From: Marinilabilia rubra
GTDB lineage: Bacteria; Bacteroidota; Bacteroidia; Bacteroidales; Marinilabiliaceae
DNA: 64,000 bases
Direction of reading: 5' to 3'
Assembly (NCBI RefSeq): GCF_003121985.1
Contig: NZ_QEWP01000020.1
Location: 1 to 64,000, forward strand
Positions 1-9,366 of the stretch are shown here, piece after piece. Position 1 is the first letter of the stretch; each line of letters opens with the position of its first letter. The notes under the pieces are model-generated. The model ran no database searches, was not told the DNA's origin, and saw only the letters and a program-made list of their open reading frames with translations. Both the position numbers and the translations under genes were made by a program.

Positions 1-127
1 CAGAGCAAGCAAATGAAAATACCACTGTCATCCGACTTTTTTTCTCAAAACGAGCAATTATCCCTCTATGGATAAAGGGATGCAGCAATTTTCTTCTCAA
101 TTTCAAAAAACTCTCGGATGATAGTGA
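1..127. other. Left-edge stretch, possible 3' end of an unseen gene
   Basis: Two plus-strand frames are open from the window edge. One runs to a stop at 73-75 and the other to a stop at 144-146, inside the repeat that begins at 128. Neither tail resembles a family I recognise, so this may be the end of an upstream gene or plain intergenic DNA. The bases from 302 to 460, between the repeat and the acyl carrier protein gene, show no gene. Confidence 0.2.
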
Positions 128-301
128 CCTGCTTTATTCCTGAATTATTGCAATGAGATGTTCAAAGATCAAGAGATACAATCAACCGCAAATAAAATAG
201 ATGCAGAAAATTATGGATTATTTTCAAATCCATTTTTTTGATGACGTTTGTATTTTGCCGATAGTTGGACATCGGAATAGATTATTTATGAATAATGCGG
301 G
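128..301 (+). repeat. Intergenic inverted-repeat element, family B copy 1
   Basis: This 174-bp segment begins CCTGCTTTATT and ends AATAATGCGGG, so its ends are imperfect inverted repeats of about 20 bp. It shares most of its length with 42469-42643 and more loosely with 27748-27941, including a conserved internal stretch TTGCCGATAGTTGGACATCG. It has no coding capacity and looks like a MITE-type non-autonomous element. It lies 159 bp upstream of the acyl carrier protein gene. Confidence 0.7.
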
Positions 302-460
302 TTAGGGAGTCAAAAGTTCGGAGTAAAATAATTTCCATTATCACTATTTAGAACCATTTCATGTAAATAATCCTGCAACCTGACAAATATTGGTGGCTAT
401 TCACATCAGCTCCCTTTAACTTGTGTCTTAATAGTTGTAGTCAATTTTAAAACATTATTT

Positions 461-703
461 ATGTCATCTATGAAAGAAGAGATCAAAGGTTTTATTGCAG
501 AAACATCTTTTACAGATCCCAAAATCATTAAAGATGAAACAATGCTTTTTGAGGAAGGGATCTTTGACTCCATGGGGTTGTTAAACCTGATTTCGTTTCT
601 CGAGGAGAAATATGGAGTGAAGACGGAAGATACAGATTTGATGGAGGATAACTTTCAGAATTTGGTTGCTATTGAAAATTTTGTGACAAGAAAGAAAGGA
701 TAG
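461..703 (+). CDS. Acyl carrier protein
   Basis: This 80-residue acidic protein has the size and four-helix pattern of an acyl or peptidyl carrier protein. The phosphopantetheine attachment site is visible as FDSMG, with Ser37 as the expected modified residue. It is not the fatty-acid AcpP, which carries the DSL form of the motif and sits with fab genes. It is followed after 3 bp by the asnB-like gene. An AMP-forming ligase at 4267 could load it. I infer that it carries an activated acyl or amino-acyl group used to decorate the polysaccharide made by this locus; the substrate cannot be read from the sequence. Confidence 0.88.
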   Translation: MSSMKEEIKGFIAETSFTDPKIIKDETMLFEEGIFDSMGLLNLISFLEEKYGVKTEDTDLMEDNFQNLVAIENFVTRKKG

Positions 704-706
704 CTT

Positions 707-2686
707 ATGTGTGGTATCGTTGGATTTTCAGGTCATATGACCAGTAATGAGGAAGCCAGATTTGTGTTGGACAAGATGTTGACCCGTATTAGACACCGGG
801 GGCCGGATGAGGCAGGTAACTTTGTTTCAACGGGCGTTGGCCTGGGAAGTGTGCGGCTCAGTATAATTGATTTGTCAACAGGTCAGCAACCTTTATGTGA
901 CGATACCGGGCGATATTGGATTACCTTTAATGGAGAAATATTCAATTATCAGGAATTGAGAGCAGATTTGGAGAAGCGGGGCTGTCACTTTAAAACGCAC
1001 AGTGATACCGAGGTGCTTTTGTTGGCATACCGCGAATACGGGGCTGATTGTCTTCCAATGCTCAATGGCCAATTCGCATTTGCCATTTGGGATATGCAAA
1101 AGGAAAGTTTATTCCTTGCGAGAGACAGAGTGGGGATTCGCCCCCTGTTTTATTCCCTTCAAAATGATTGCCTGGTTTTTGGATCTGAGATAAAAGCTAT
1201 TTTTGAGTTTCCCGGCATAAAACGGGAGCTTGATCCGGTTTCCCTTCAGCAAGTCTTTACCTTTTGGACTACCCTTACACCTAAGACTTCATTTTCAGGG
1301 GTGAATGAATTACCTCCCGGGCATTATCTTTATTTTGAAAAAGGGAATGCCAGATTGAAGAAGTATTGGGATCAGACATTCCCGGACATAGGCGAAGGAT
1401 TTAAAGGTAGTTTTGATGAGGCCGGAGAGCATCTTGAGTACCTTTTGACCGATGCGGTGAAACTTCGGTTGAGGGCTGATGTGCCCGTTGGATCCTATCT
1501 CAGCGGAGGGCTGGATTCATCAGTTATAGCTTCATTGATAAGAAAAAACAGTCCCGAAGGATTGTTACAGACTTTTTCAATTGGATTTTCGGACAAGGAG
1601 TTTGATGAGGGTGATTATCAGAATAAAATGGTTGAACTGCTCAAAACCCGCCATCATCAAACTTTCTGTAAGCAGGAAGATATCGAAAAACATTTTCCCC
1701 GGACTGTTTGGCATACAGAAATGCCTTTACTAAGGACTGCTCCGTTGCCTATGCTTTTGCTTTCCGGATTGGTCCGTGAGAATAATATTAAGGTTGTTAT
1801 GACGGGAGAAGGGGCTGATGAAATGCTGGGGGGCTATAATATTTTTAAAGAAGCGGCAATCCGCCGGTTCTGGAGCCGACAGCCCTCTTCCAGGTTGAGA
1901 CCACTTTTGTTAAGCAAACTGTATCCATACTTGTCGCAGTTAAAAAAAATGTCTCCTTCAGCATTAAAGTTGTTTTTTGGATACCGGCTTCAGGATGTTG
2001 ATTCCGGTTTGTACTCTCATTTGCTGAGATGGAATAATACTTCCAAAATCCGGAAATTGATGCTTCCACAATTGGCCAACGGGCAATCTTTTGTCGATAG
2101 CCTTGAAAAAGAGCTCGGCCCGATTATGGCAAATAAAAGTGATCTTGCAAAGGCTCAATATCTGGAAACAGGGATTTTTATGTCAGGTTATCTGCTTTCC
2201 TCACAGGGTGACCGCATGGCAATGGGAAACAGCGTGGAAGGTCGATATCCGTTTTTAGATCACCGGGTCATGGAGTTTTGTAATTCATTACCCGATGACT
2301 TTAAATTGAAAGGGTTGAATGAAAAGTTTTTATTGAAAAAACAGTTTGCAGACAGATTGCCCCTTGAGGTTGTAAACCGTTCTAAACAAGCTTACAGGGC
2401 ACCACTGGCAGCACCTTTCCTGAATGAAACTCAGTCCGGGTATGTCGGCAACTTGTTGTCAGAAGATTTTACGAGGTCCGCCGGGGTTTTTGACCCCAAA
2501 AGTGTCTCTGTTTTAATGACAAAACTGATGAAAGGATCATCTTATTCAGAGGTCGATCAGATGGGATTGGTTGCCGTACTCTCCACGCATCTTTTGTGGC
2601 AGCAGTTTGTGTCCGATTTTTCGCCATTGAAACCGAATGAGATTATTGCTTCAGAATCAAGAAATACAATTGAAAAAAATACCTGA
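707..2686 (+). CDS. asnB: Asparagine synthase-family glutamine amidotransferase
   Basis: The 659-residue protein starts MCGIVGFSG, which exposes Cys2 as the nucleophile of the N-terminal class II glutaminase domain (about residues 1-215). The C-terminal ATP-pyrophosphatase domain carries the P-loop SGGLDSS at about 266-272 and a GEGADEMLGGY motif further on. The family moves ammonia from glutamine to an adenylated carboxylate. The typical asparagine-forming enzyme is shorter (about 550-630 residues), and this one sits between a carrier protein and an NAD-synthetase-like gene in a polysaccharide locus. It may therefore amidate a sugar acid or carrier-bound acyl group rather than make free asparagine. 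The gene symbol marks the family only. Confidence 0.85.
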   Translation: MCGIVGFSGHMTSNEEARFVLDKMLTRIRHRGPDEAGNFVSTGVGLGSVRLSIIDLSTGQQPLCDDTGRYWITFNGEIFNYQELRADLEKRGCHFKTHSDTEVLLLAYREYGADCLPMLNGQFAFAIWDMQKESLFLARDRVGIRPLFYSLQNDCLVFGSEIKAIFEFPGIKRELDPVSLQQVFTFWTTLTPKTSFSGVNELPPGHYLYFEKGNARLKKYWDQTFPDIGEGFKGSFDEAGEHLEYLLTDAVKLRLRADVPVGSYLSGGLDSSVIASLIRKNSPEGLLQTFSIGFSDKEFDEGDYQNKMVELLKTRHHQTFCKQEDIEKHFPRTVWHTEMPLLRTAPLPMLLLSGLVRENNIKVVMTGEGADEMLGGYNIFKEAAIRRFWSRQPSSRLRPLLLSKLYPYLSQLKKMSPSALKLFFGYRLQDVDSGLYSHLLRWNNTSKIRKLMLPQLANGQSFVDSLEKELGPIMANKSDLAKAQYLETGIFMSGYLLSSQGDRMAMGNSVEGRYPFLDHRVMEFCNSLPDDFKLKGLNEKFLLKKQFADRLPLEVVNRSKQAYRAPLAAPFLNETQSGYVGNLLSEDFTRSAGVFDPKSVSVLMTKLMKGSSYSEVDQMGLVAVLSTHLLWQQFVSDFSPLKPNEIIASESRNTIEKNT

Positions 2687-2690
2687 ACTT

Positions 2691-3689
2691 ATGGCAAACA
2701 AAAAAGAATTTTCCAAAGAAATACTAGAGATCAAAAACCCGGAAGAGTTACTTAATCAGATATGCGAGAAGTTACGTGCTGATGTTTTTCAAAGATTTCG
2801 TCGAAGGGGAGGAGTTGTTGGCATAAGCGGCGGAATTGACTCTTCAGTAACCCTGGCGATTGCTGCCAAAGCATTTGGTCACGAAAAGGTATTGGGAGTT
2901 ATGTTGCCCGAACATGACTCGAATCCTGACAGTAAATCCCTGGCGTTGGATTTGGCTGAAAAATTCGGGGTTAAGACTGTTGAGGAAAATATCAGCCATG
3001 CACTTGATGGATTTGGATGTTATCAAAGGCGTGATGAGGCTGTTAAACGGGTTATTCCGGAATTTAACCCGGAAACTGACAAGATGAAAATCGTTATCCC
3101 TAAAGATATTCTTGAAAAAAAATTGCCACCGGTTTTTTATGTGACAGTTATTTTTGAGAATGGGGAGGAAGTTTCGAAAAGATTACCACCCGATGCTTAT
3201 CTGCAAATAGTGGCTGCTTCCAACTTTAAACAACGGAGCCGGATGTCGATGCTCTATTATCAGGCTGAAGCTAACCATTTTTCGGTAATAGGAACGCCCA
3301 ATAAGCATGAGGTAAAACAAGGCTTTTTCGTGAAATTTGGCGACGGTGGCGCCGACGTAATGCCCATCGGGAGCTTGTATAAAACCCAGGTGTATCAGTT
3401 GGCTGAATACTTAGGGGTTCCGCAGGAGATTATTGAAAGAACACCTACAACAGACACCTATACAGCCGAACAAACTCAGGAAGAATTTTTTTACCAGATG
3501 CCTTTCGAGAGAATGGATTTACTCTGGTTTGGTTGGGAAAATGGTTACAATCCGGCTGAAGTTGCAACGGTTATGGGAATGAAGGAAGAGGAGGTGCTGA
3601 ATAATTTTGCCAACTTTGAAAGGAAAATAAAAACCACTGATTACCTGAGAAGTGCTCCTTTACATGATTATGACTTTTGGAAACCTTAA
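2691..3689 (+). CDS. nadE: NAD synthetase-like ATP pyrophosphatase
   Basis: I chose the ATG at 2691, giving 332 residues, because it lies 4 bp after the asnB stop; an in-frame upstream ATG at 2637 would overlap asnB by 50 bp. The N-type ATP-pyrophosphatase P-loop SGGIDSS is at residues 46-52. A later block with GTPNKHEVKQGFFVKFGDGG matches the ATP and NaAD-binding region of ammonia-dependent NAD synthetases. The family adenylates the carboxylate of NaAD and amidates it. There is an unusual insertion of about 45 residues in the middle. Its place in a four-gene module with a carrier protein, an amidotransferase and an acyl ligase suggests a specialised amidating enzyme, although NAD synthesis cannot be excluded. 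Confidence 0.78.
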   Translation: MANKKEFSKEILEIKNPEELLNQICEKLRADVFQRFRRRGGVVGISGGIDSSVTLAIAAKAFGHEKVLGVMLPEHDSNPDSKSLALDLAEKFGVKTVEENISHALDGFGCYQRRDEAVKRVIPEFNPETDKMKIVIPKDILEKKLPPVFYVTVIFENGEEVSKRLPPDAYLQIVAASNFKQRSRMSMLYYQAEANHFSVIGTPNKHEVKQGFFVKFGDGGADVMPIGSLYKTQVYQLAEYLGVPQEIIERTPTTDTYTAEQTQEEFFYQMPFERMDLLWFGWENGYNPAEVATVMGMKEEEVLNNFANFERKIKTTDYLRSAPLHDYDFWKP

Positions 3690-3692
3690 ATA

Positions 3693-3840
3693 GTGTTTGT
3701 CTAAAAAGTACCATTTGCTTCCTTACGCTTGCCCGAAAATTACTCATCCCGAAGCATCGGAACTCTGTTTTTGGCGGCTTCGCAAGCCCCCGAAGAATAA
3801 TCGGGGCAGGCTTTGCAACTGGCACTTTCTAAATAAACAC
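3693..3840 (+). repeat. Intergenic inverted-repeat element, family C copy 1
   Basis: The 148-bp element begins GTGTTTGTCTAAAAAGTACC and ends with the near-complement CACTTTCTAAATAAACAC. It contains the short palindrome ATCCCGAAGCATCGG and a second hairpin, CCCCGA with TCGGGG. A second copy of the same length lies at 9367-9514. Both copies start within 4 bp of a stop codon, so they may act as transcript ends. No coding capacity was seen. Confidence 0.7.
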
Positions 3841-4266
3841 ATGCGCACTCAATTAATTTTGGAGAGTTTATAGACGTTCTCTAAACAGGGGAGCTGGAGG
3901 GAGGAGGAATTTTTGACTTCTCAGCACCAATTTATGAACTACTCCAAAAAACTGTCTGGTAAAACAGGATGTGCTTGTCAGAATTGACTCTATTCCTTGC
4001 TACATCCATAACACCCTTTTTCAAAGACGTGAGCCAGGTAGCTATTTTTTCAAAAGAACAGGTATGGTTTTTTATGCGAGTTCCATTAGCCATACTCCGT
4101 TATCCCGATGGTTCGGGATTGCAAAAGACGATAAATCAATCTTTGGGGATTACATTCATTGTTGCTTTAAAGTTTTGGTTGTTAGTATTGTATGATTCGC
4201 CTTAAATCTTGTATCTAAAATTCTAAAGGTCTATTGAACAGGCCTTAAAAATCAAATTTTATACTG
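3841..4266 (+). other. Intergenic region with palindrome and partial family A repeat
   Basis: No convincing gene lies here. Around 4095-4117 a segment CTCCGTTATCCCGATGG recurs at about 51938. The tail at 4180-4236, ending TCTATTGA, is a diverged partial copy of the family A repeat seen at 9545 and 51965. The last 14 bp before the next start codon are part of a 20-bp sequence (4253-4272) that is repeated exactly at 9930-9949, again directly over a start codon. Confidence 0.5.
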
Positions 4267-5727
4267 ATGAATGCAATTGATTATTTCTTTCAGGATACCG
4301 CCGGGCTGGAAAAAGATTTGATCGTTTCTGCGAAGGAAAGGTGCAGCTACAAAGAAATGGCCACGGAGGTTAATAAACTGGCCAGCTGGATTCGGGAAAC
4401 ATTCCCGCAAGGTACAGTGCTGTTACTGATATCACCAAACAACAATTTCTTTGTTAAAATTTATCTTTCCATTATAAAGGCTGGCTGCGTGGTTGTTCCT
4501 CTTAATTCAGCAATTGAGCCTTCCAATCTGGATTTTATTAAAGAAAAGACATCTGCTTCTCATGCATTTATTCATTCATCTGTGCTTCGCCGACTGAATC
4601 CTGAGATTGAAATAAGTGATGAAATAAAGGTGGATTCTGTGCCGGAGCTTTATGACGAAAAAAATTACGAAAAAGGTCCTGATCTGGAAGACGATCACCT
4701 TGCAGAGATTATTTTCACCAGCGGATCTACTGCAGTTCCCAAAGGGGTGATGATTACTCATGGAAATCTGGTAGCCAATACTAATTCTATTTTAGGGTAT
4801 CTTCACCTTAAGCAAAATGATACCATGTTGGTGGTTTTGCCTTTTTTTTATTGTTACGGGCTTTCGTTGTTGCATACCCATTTAAGGGTAGGGGGCACTT
4901 TGGTCTTAAACAACAGTTTTATGTTTCTGGGAAGTGTTCTTCGTGATCTGAAGAATTATCGGTGCACCGGTTTTGCAGGTGTGCCAAGTCATTTTCAAAT
5001 TTTATTAAGAAAATCAGATTCGTTTCGAAATGGGCATTTCCCGGATTTGAGATATGTTACCCAGGCAGGAGGGAAGCTCCATAAAGCCTTTATTGCAGAA
5101 TTCATCGAACTTTTTCCCGAAGTTAAATTTTTTGTGATGTATGGGCAGACGGAGGCAACAGCAAGACTATCTTATTTACCTCCGGAACGATTGACTGATA
5201 AATTGGGCTCAATAGGGAAAGGAATACCGGATGTGGAACTTAAGGTAGTCGATGAAAATGAGCATTTGGTTAAGCCCGGGCAGGTAGGGGAGATTATTGC
5301 AAAAGGTAAAAACATCATGAAAGGATACTTCAGGGATCCGGAATCAACCAATAATGCTATTAAAGATGAATGGCTGCATACAGGAGACCTGGGAACAGTG
5401 GATGAGGATGGCTTTATTTTTCTGAGCGCCCGAAAGAAAGAAATGATCAAAGTTGGGGGCAAAAGAGTTGGTCCTAAGGAGATTGAAGAGGTTATTGTTG
5501 GCATTCACGGTGTCATAGATTGCACCGTTGAAGGTGTGCCACATGCTGTATTGGGAGAAGCCCTGCGCGCTGTGGTTGTAAAAACACCTCAGGTTGATCT
5601 GTCATCAGAAGATGTGAGAGCTGCCTGTGCTGAAAAACTTGCTTCCTATAAAGTGCCGGGAGAAGTGGTTTTCAAAGATAATATGGATATAAGTTCCACC
5701 GGCAAAAAAGTTAAAGGAACTTTGTAA
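4267..5727 (+). CDS. AMP-forming acyl-CoA/acyl-ACP ligase
   Basis: This 486-residue protein belongs to the ANL superfamily of adenylate-forming enzymes. The phosphate-binding loop FTSGSTAVPKG starts at residue 150, a YGQTEA core motif follows near 295, then HTGDLG, and a C-terminal STGKKVKG carries the catalytic lysine region. Enzymes of this kind adenylate a carboxylic acid and pass it to CoA or a carrier protein. The carrier protein at 461 in the same module is the obvious acceptor, which is an inference. The acid is unknown. A family A repeat fragment ends 30 bp upstream. Confidence 0.85.
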   Translation: MNAIDYFFQDTAGLEKDLIVSAKERCSYKEMATEVNKLASWIRETFPQGTVLLLISPNNNFFVKIYLSIIKAGCVVVPLNSAIEPSNLDFIKEKTSASHAFIHSSVLRRLNPEIEISDEIKVDSVPELYDEKNYEKGPDLEDDHLAEIIFTSGSTAVPKGVMITHGNLVANTNSILGYLHLKQNDTMLVVLPFFYCYGLSLLHTHLRVGGTLVLNNSFMFLGSVLRDLKNYRCTGFAGVPSHFQILLRKSDSFRNGHFPDLRYVTQAGGKLHKAFIAEFIELFPEVKFFVMYGQTEATARLSYLPPERLTDKLGSIGKGIPDVELKVVDENEHLVKPGQVGEIIAKGKNIMKGYFRDPESTNNAIKDEWLHTGDLGTVDEDGFIFLSARKKEMIKVGGKRVGPKEIEEVIVGIHGVIDCTVEGVPHAVLGEALRAVVVKTPQVDLSSEDVRAACAEKLASYKVPGEVVFKDNMDISSTGKKVKGTL

Positions 5728-5940
5728 AGTTCGTCCATCATCAAAAAACAACCATTCCTCAAATCCGGACTATAAAATTAATTTTTGACAAAATTAATAA
5801 ATGAGTATTCGAGTACCTGAAATATTGATGTGAGCGGATGTAATGAATCGGTGTTCTGTCAAACATTTCCAGCCGTTGGTGTAAGGGCTCTGGACAATCT
5901 GGGAGCCTGAGGTGTATATTGTTGGTAGGTTTTAAAAGGA

Positions 5941-7143
5941 ATGACAAGGGGAAAGGAAGAACAAATGAATGATGAAGTTAAAGCATTAATTAAATTATCA
6001 AGGGCTATGAAGCATCCTGAATTAATATCACAGGTTTTTACCGAGCATAAACTGCCGGAAAAGTTGTCTATTCGCCCCCCCTTTGTAAAACCCAGAGTAG
6101 ATAAAAAGAAAGAAGCTCTACTAAGGAATGTCAGTCTGGATGTATATGAATTCTTTGTTGGGCATGTTGTTCCTGAGCGTCAAAACGTGAGCGTGATTGA
6201 TACAAACACACGTGAGGGGATTGAGGAACATGTATCTGATGATACACGTTCTATTATTAATCTGAAACCCATCAATAATGTCCGGTATATTAATAAGTTT
6301 CTCATGAAGGTAAATGAGAAAATGCCCGATGCCGGATTTTTCCTGGGTTGTGTAGAGCCAATAAAACTTGCCGGAAGCCGGCTTAGAAGACAGACCAAAA
6401 TCCCTTTTCTTTTTACTTTTATATGGTTCTTTGTTTTTGTCTTTCACAGAGTAATGCCGAAGATCCGCTATGTTCAGAAGATTTACTTCTTTTTGACCAA
6501 AGGCAAATATCGCTTTTTAACCATGGGAGAGACTCTGGGGCGAATAGTAAGTTGCGGGTTTGAAATAATTGAATACAAAGAGATTGATGGCTTATTGTAT
6601 TTCTCGGTAATGAAGACCAGTGAGCCTGTTTATGGTCAAAAACCCAGCTTTGGGCCTCTGTTTCCAATGAACAGAGTGGGGAAAAACGGAGACATGATAA
6701 AAGTGTATAAACTCCGGACAATGCACCCTTTTGCTGAATTTCTGCAGGAGTATATTACAAAATTGAACGGATACAATGAAACCGGAAAACCTGCAAATGA
6801 TTTCCGGGTTGCAACCTGGGGTAAATTTTATAGGAAATATTGGCTGGATGAATTACCTCAATTGCTGAATGTTTTGAAAGGTGAATTGAACATTGTTGGT
6901 GTTCGGCCATTGAGTAGAACCAGATTTAATGAGCTGCCTGAAGAAATCAGAGTTCAAAGAATAAGATTTAAACCCGGATGTATTCCTCCTTATGTTGCAT
7001 TATTGATGCCGGACTCTGAGGGAAATATTGAAGCTGAAAGGATTTATCTCTCTGAGAAGATGAAACATCCTTACTGGACAGATGTCAAGTATTTATTTTT
7101 GGCTCTTTACAATATATTTACAGGAAAAATAAAAAGTTCTTAG
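5941..7143 (+). CDS. Sugar-phosphate transferase with N-terminal methyltransferase-like segment
   Basis: The C-terminal part of this 400-residue protein (about 215-390) is a bacterial sugar transferase domain, with KVYKLRTM, a WLDELPQLLNV motif and VGVRPLS. Such enzymes attach the first sugar-1-phosphate to undecaprenyl phosphate at the inner membrane. Residues 1-210 do not form the usual four-helix WbaP region. They contain one hydrophobic segment near 160-175 and a stretch like the last part of a class I methyltransferase (GRIVSCGFEIIEY), without a visible SAM-binding glycine loop. An alternative start at 5965 (MNDEV) would remove 8 residues. This is the first of two initiating transferases in the locus. 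Confidence 0.8.
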   Translation: MTRGKEEQMNDEVKALIKLSRAMKHPELISQVFTEHKLPEKLSIRPPFVKPRVDKKKEALLRNVSLDVYEFFVGHVVPERQNVSVIDTNTREGIEEHVSDDTRSIINLKPINNVRYINKFLMKVNEKMPDAGFFLGCVEPIKLAGSRLRRQTKIPFLFTFIWFFVFVFHRVMPKIRYVQKIYFFLTKGKYRFLTMGETLGRIVSCGFEIIEYKEIDGLLYFSVMKTSEPVYGQKPSFGPLFPMNRVGKNGDMIKVYKLRTMHPFAEFLQEYITKLNGYNETGKPANDFRVATWGKFYRKYWLDELPQLLNVLKGELNIVGVRPLSRTRFNELPEEIRVQRIRFKPGCIPPYVALLMPDSEGNIEAERIYLSEKMKHPYWTDVKYLFLALYNIFTGKIKSS

Positions 7144-7183
7144 TTGGTGGTTTAATAATAATGACTATCTTTAAAATCAAAGG

Positions 7184-7245
7184 GTTTTGCATTACATATT
7201 CAGGGGGATTCCCTATAGAAATAACTGTAATGCAAAACTTTTTTT
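7184..7245 (+). terminator. Hairpin with T-run abutting the comEC start codon
   Basis: A perfect 13-bp inverted repeat, GTTTTGCATTACA at 7184-7196 and its complement at 7226-7238, is followed at once by seven T residues at 7239-7245. It has the form of a factor-independent terminator with a 29-nt loop. The loop carries a smaller GGGGATTCCC palindrome. The next base, 7246, is the A of the comEC ATG, so the hairpin may end the upstream transcript, attenuate comEC or hide its start site. Confidence 0.65.
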
Positions 7246-9366
7246 ATGTCCTTAAAGCAACTTATCAAAAGTATTCCGTTTGTGCGATTTTCCCTGGCTC
7301 TTGGGATGGGGATATTTCTTGCTGAAAAACTTGAAAAAGCGGATTTGCAAACGGCTTTGATTATCTTTGGAGTTGTTGCTGTTTTCTTGCTGCTGACACT
7401 TTTAGTTCCGTTTGTCTTTCAGAAATATACTTTTCGCTGGCTGGCAGGATGCTTCTTTTTCTTTTTTCTGCTGCTGACAGGCATTGCAATAACGTTGTCC
7501 TCCGGAGTTCGCAGGTTTGATGGTGAATGTGAAATAACGGCAAAAGCCAGGGTTGTGGAAGGAGATATTTCATTATCGGGCTATTATATTTTTGTGGTTG
7601 ATCCTTTAAAATACAGCACCCGGTCTCAGTTTCGATGCGGAAATGATGAGTTATGGCAAATCATTGTTGAACCAAAGGACAGCTTTCTTGTCATACCTGC
7701 TTCACCTGGCAATATTGTATCTTTTAGAACAAATCTGTCGGGGCATTCAGACAATACCAATCCCGAATCATTTGATTATGGGAAATATCTTTTCCGGCAA
7801 GGTATTTCAGCAACTGGATTTGTTTTGGCAGAAGATTTCCAGGTGGTTGAAAAAACTGGAATGGCCGGTATTATGGGGGCCATAAAAAGAACGCGAAACA
7901 AGGTTTATGATATATATCGGGAAAATGGTATCGCAGATGAAGAGTTGCAGGTTCTTTCTGCTTTGACCTTGGGTATGCGGCAGGTGTTGGATGATGAGGT
8001 GAAAAGTTGGTTCATTCATTCCGGCGCAATACATGTTCTGGCCGTTTCGGGGTTGCATGTAGGGATAATTTTCGTTTTTGTAAACTGGTTCCTCTCTCTT
8101 TTTTTGTCAAGGAGAAGTATATTGAAGGTTATATTTGTGATTTTAGTTTTGGTGTTTTATGCCATTCTTACCGGAGGAGCACCATCAGTTTTTAGAGCAG
8201 TAGTAATGTTGTCCGTAATTCAAATTGGGATATATGCTCAAAGACCTGGAAATATCTACAATCTACTAGGACTTTCAGCTTTTATTATTTTGCTTATTCA
8301 GCCCATGGCTCTTTTTCATCCGGGCTTTTGGTTGAGTCACATGGCTGTTGCCGGCATTGTTACTTTTTATCCGCTTTTTAGTAAGTTGTATGCAGGGAAG
8401 AATGTTTTCATCCGAAGCCTGGGAGATCTTGTTGCAGTTTCACTTTCAGCTCAACTGGGAACATTTCCTCTTTCCTTATTTCTTTTTCGCGCATTTCCCA
8501 GCTGGTTCTTACTATCCAACCTATTTATATTGCCTCTTGTAGCACCAGTTTTAATACTGGCAAAGCTTTTAGTTTTTGCCTCTTCTCAATCGTTTCTAGC
8601 CTCAGTTTTTGCCGGAGTTTTAAACGAACTGCTGAGATTTATGATTGAGGTTGTAAAATGGCTGAATAGCCTTCCGGCTGCTTATTTACAGGGGATTTGG
8701 CTAAGTGGTGCAACCATGTTCCTTTTTTACCTTGTTTTGACATCATTGACGATGTGGCATAACTTTAAAATCAGACTATTTTTGAAAAGTTGTTTGGCAG
8801 GGCTCTTACTTATTTTGTTGATTTTAAATATAGAATACTGGGGCAAACGCAATACCGATGCATTTGTCGTCTTCGATTCGGGAAGGAAACCTTTGATTGG
8901 ATGTATTGTTTCGGGGCAAGCATCTTTATTCTCTGATGATGAGACAACCGAAAGACAGATGAATTTTATTTGTAGTGGCTTCTTTTCCCGTTATTCCATT
9001 AATATGCAGAGGCAAAAATTGTTTCATTCTTCCGATGGAGGCTCTCAGGTAAGTTCTTTTTATGCTTTGGGAGGATATTATCTGGGAGTTGGAGATGTAG
9101 ATGTCGACCATATAAAAATAAAATCTTCGGTAAAGAATAAGATTTTGGGAGTTATTATACTTGGTGACCTCAAAGGAGACATAAAGAAATTTCTTAATAC
9201 TATAGGGAAACCAACGGTTATTCTTACCGATGCTTGTCCGCCCTGGAGTAAAGGACGCCGGCTATCCACTTTAAAATCCTCAGGTGTTGAAATCTATGAT
9301 GTATCCCAATCAGGGGCTTATGTGTCATTGGCCGTTCCGCTTTCTCTTGATACATTCTTTAATTAG
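7246..9366 (+). CDS. comEC: ComEC/Rec2-family DNA uptake channel
   Basis: This 706-residue integral membrane protein has two N-terminal membrane segments, a soluble region at about 85-235 resembling the OB-like ComEC N domain, and the Competence domain from about 235 to 500 with the family signature HVLAVSGLHVG and many hydrophobic helices. The last 180 residues are soluble but do not show the zinc-binding HxHxDH motif of the metallo-beta-lactamase domain found in longer ComEC proteins. It is expected to carry single-stranded DNA across the inner membrane. Its start codon directly follows a terminator-like hairpin. Confidence 0.88.
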   Translation: MSLKQLIKSIPFVRFSLALGMGIFLAEKLEKADLQTALIIFGVVAVFLLLTLLVPFVFQKYTFRWLAGCFFFFFLLLTGIAITLSSGVRRFDGECEITAKARVVEGDISLSGYYIFVVDPLKYSTRSQFRCGNDELWQIIVEPKDSFLVIPASPGNIVSFRTNLSGHSDNTNPESFDYGKYLFRQGISATGFVLAEDFQVVEKTGMAGIMGAIKRTRNKVYDIYRENGIADEELQVLSALTLGMRQVLDDEVKSWFIHSGAIHVLAVSGLHVGIIFVFVNWFLSLFLSRRSILKVIFVILVLVFYAILTGGAPSVFRAVVMLSVIQIGIYAQRPGNIYNLLGLSAFIILLIQPMALFHPGFWLSHMAVAGIVTFYPLFSKLYAGKNVFIRSLGDLVAVSLSAQLGTFPLSLFLFRAFPSWFLLSNLFILPLVAPVLILAKLLVFASSQSFLASVFAGVLNELLRFMIEVVKWLNSLPAAYLQGIWLSGATMFLFYLVLTSLTMWHNFKIRLFLKSCLAGLLLILLILNIEYWGKRNTDAFVVFDSGRKPLIGCIVSGQASLFSDDETTERQMNFICSGFFSRYSINMQRQKLFHSSDGGSQVSSFYALGGYYLGVGDVDVDHIKIKSSVKNKILGVIILGDLKGDIKKFLNTIGKPTVILTDACPPWSKGRRLSTLKSSGVEIYDVSQSGAYVSLAVPLSLDTFFN

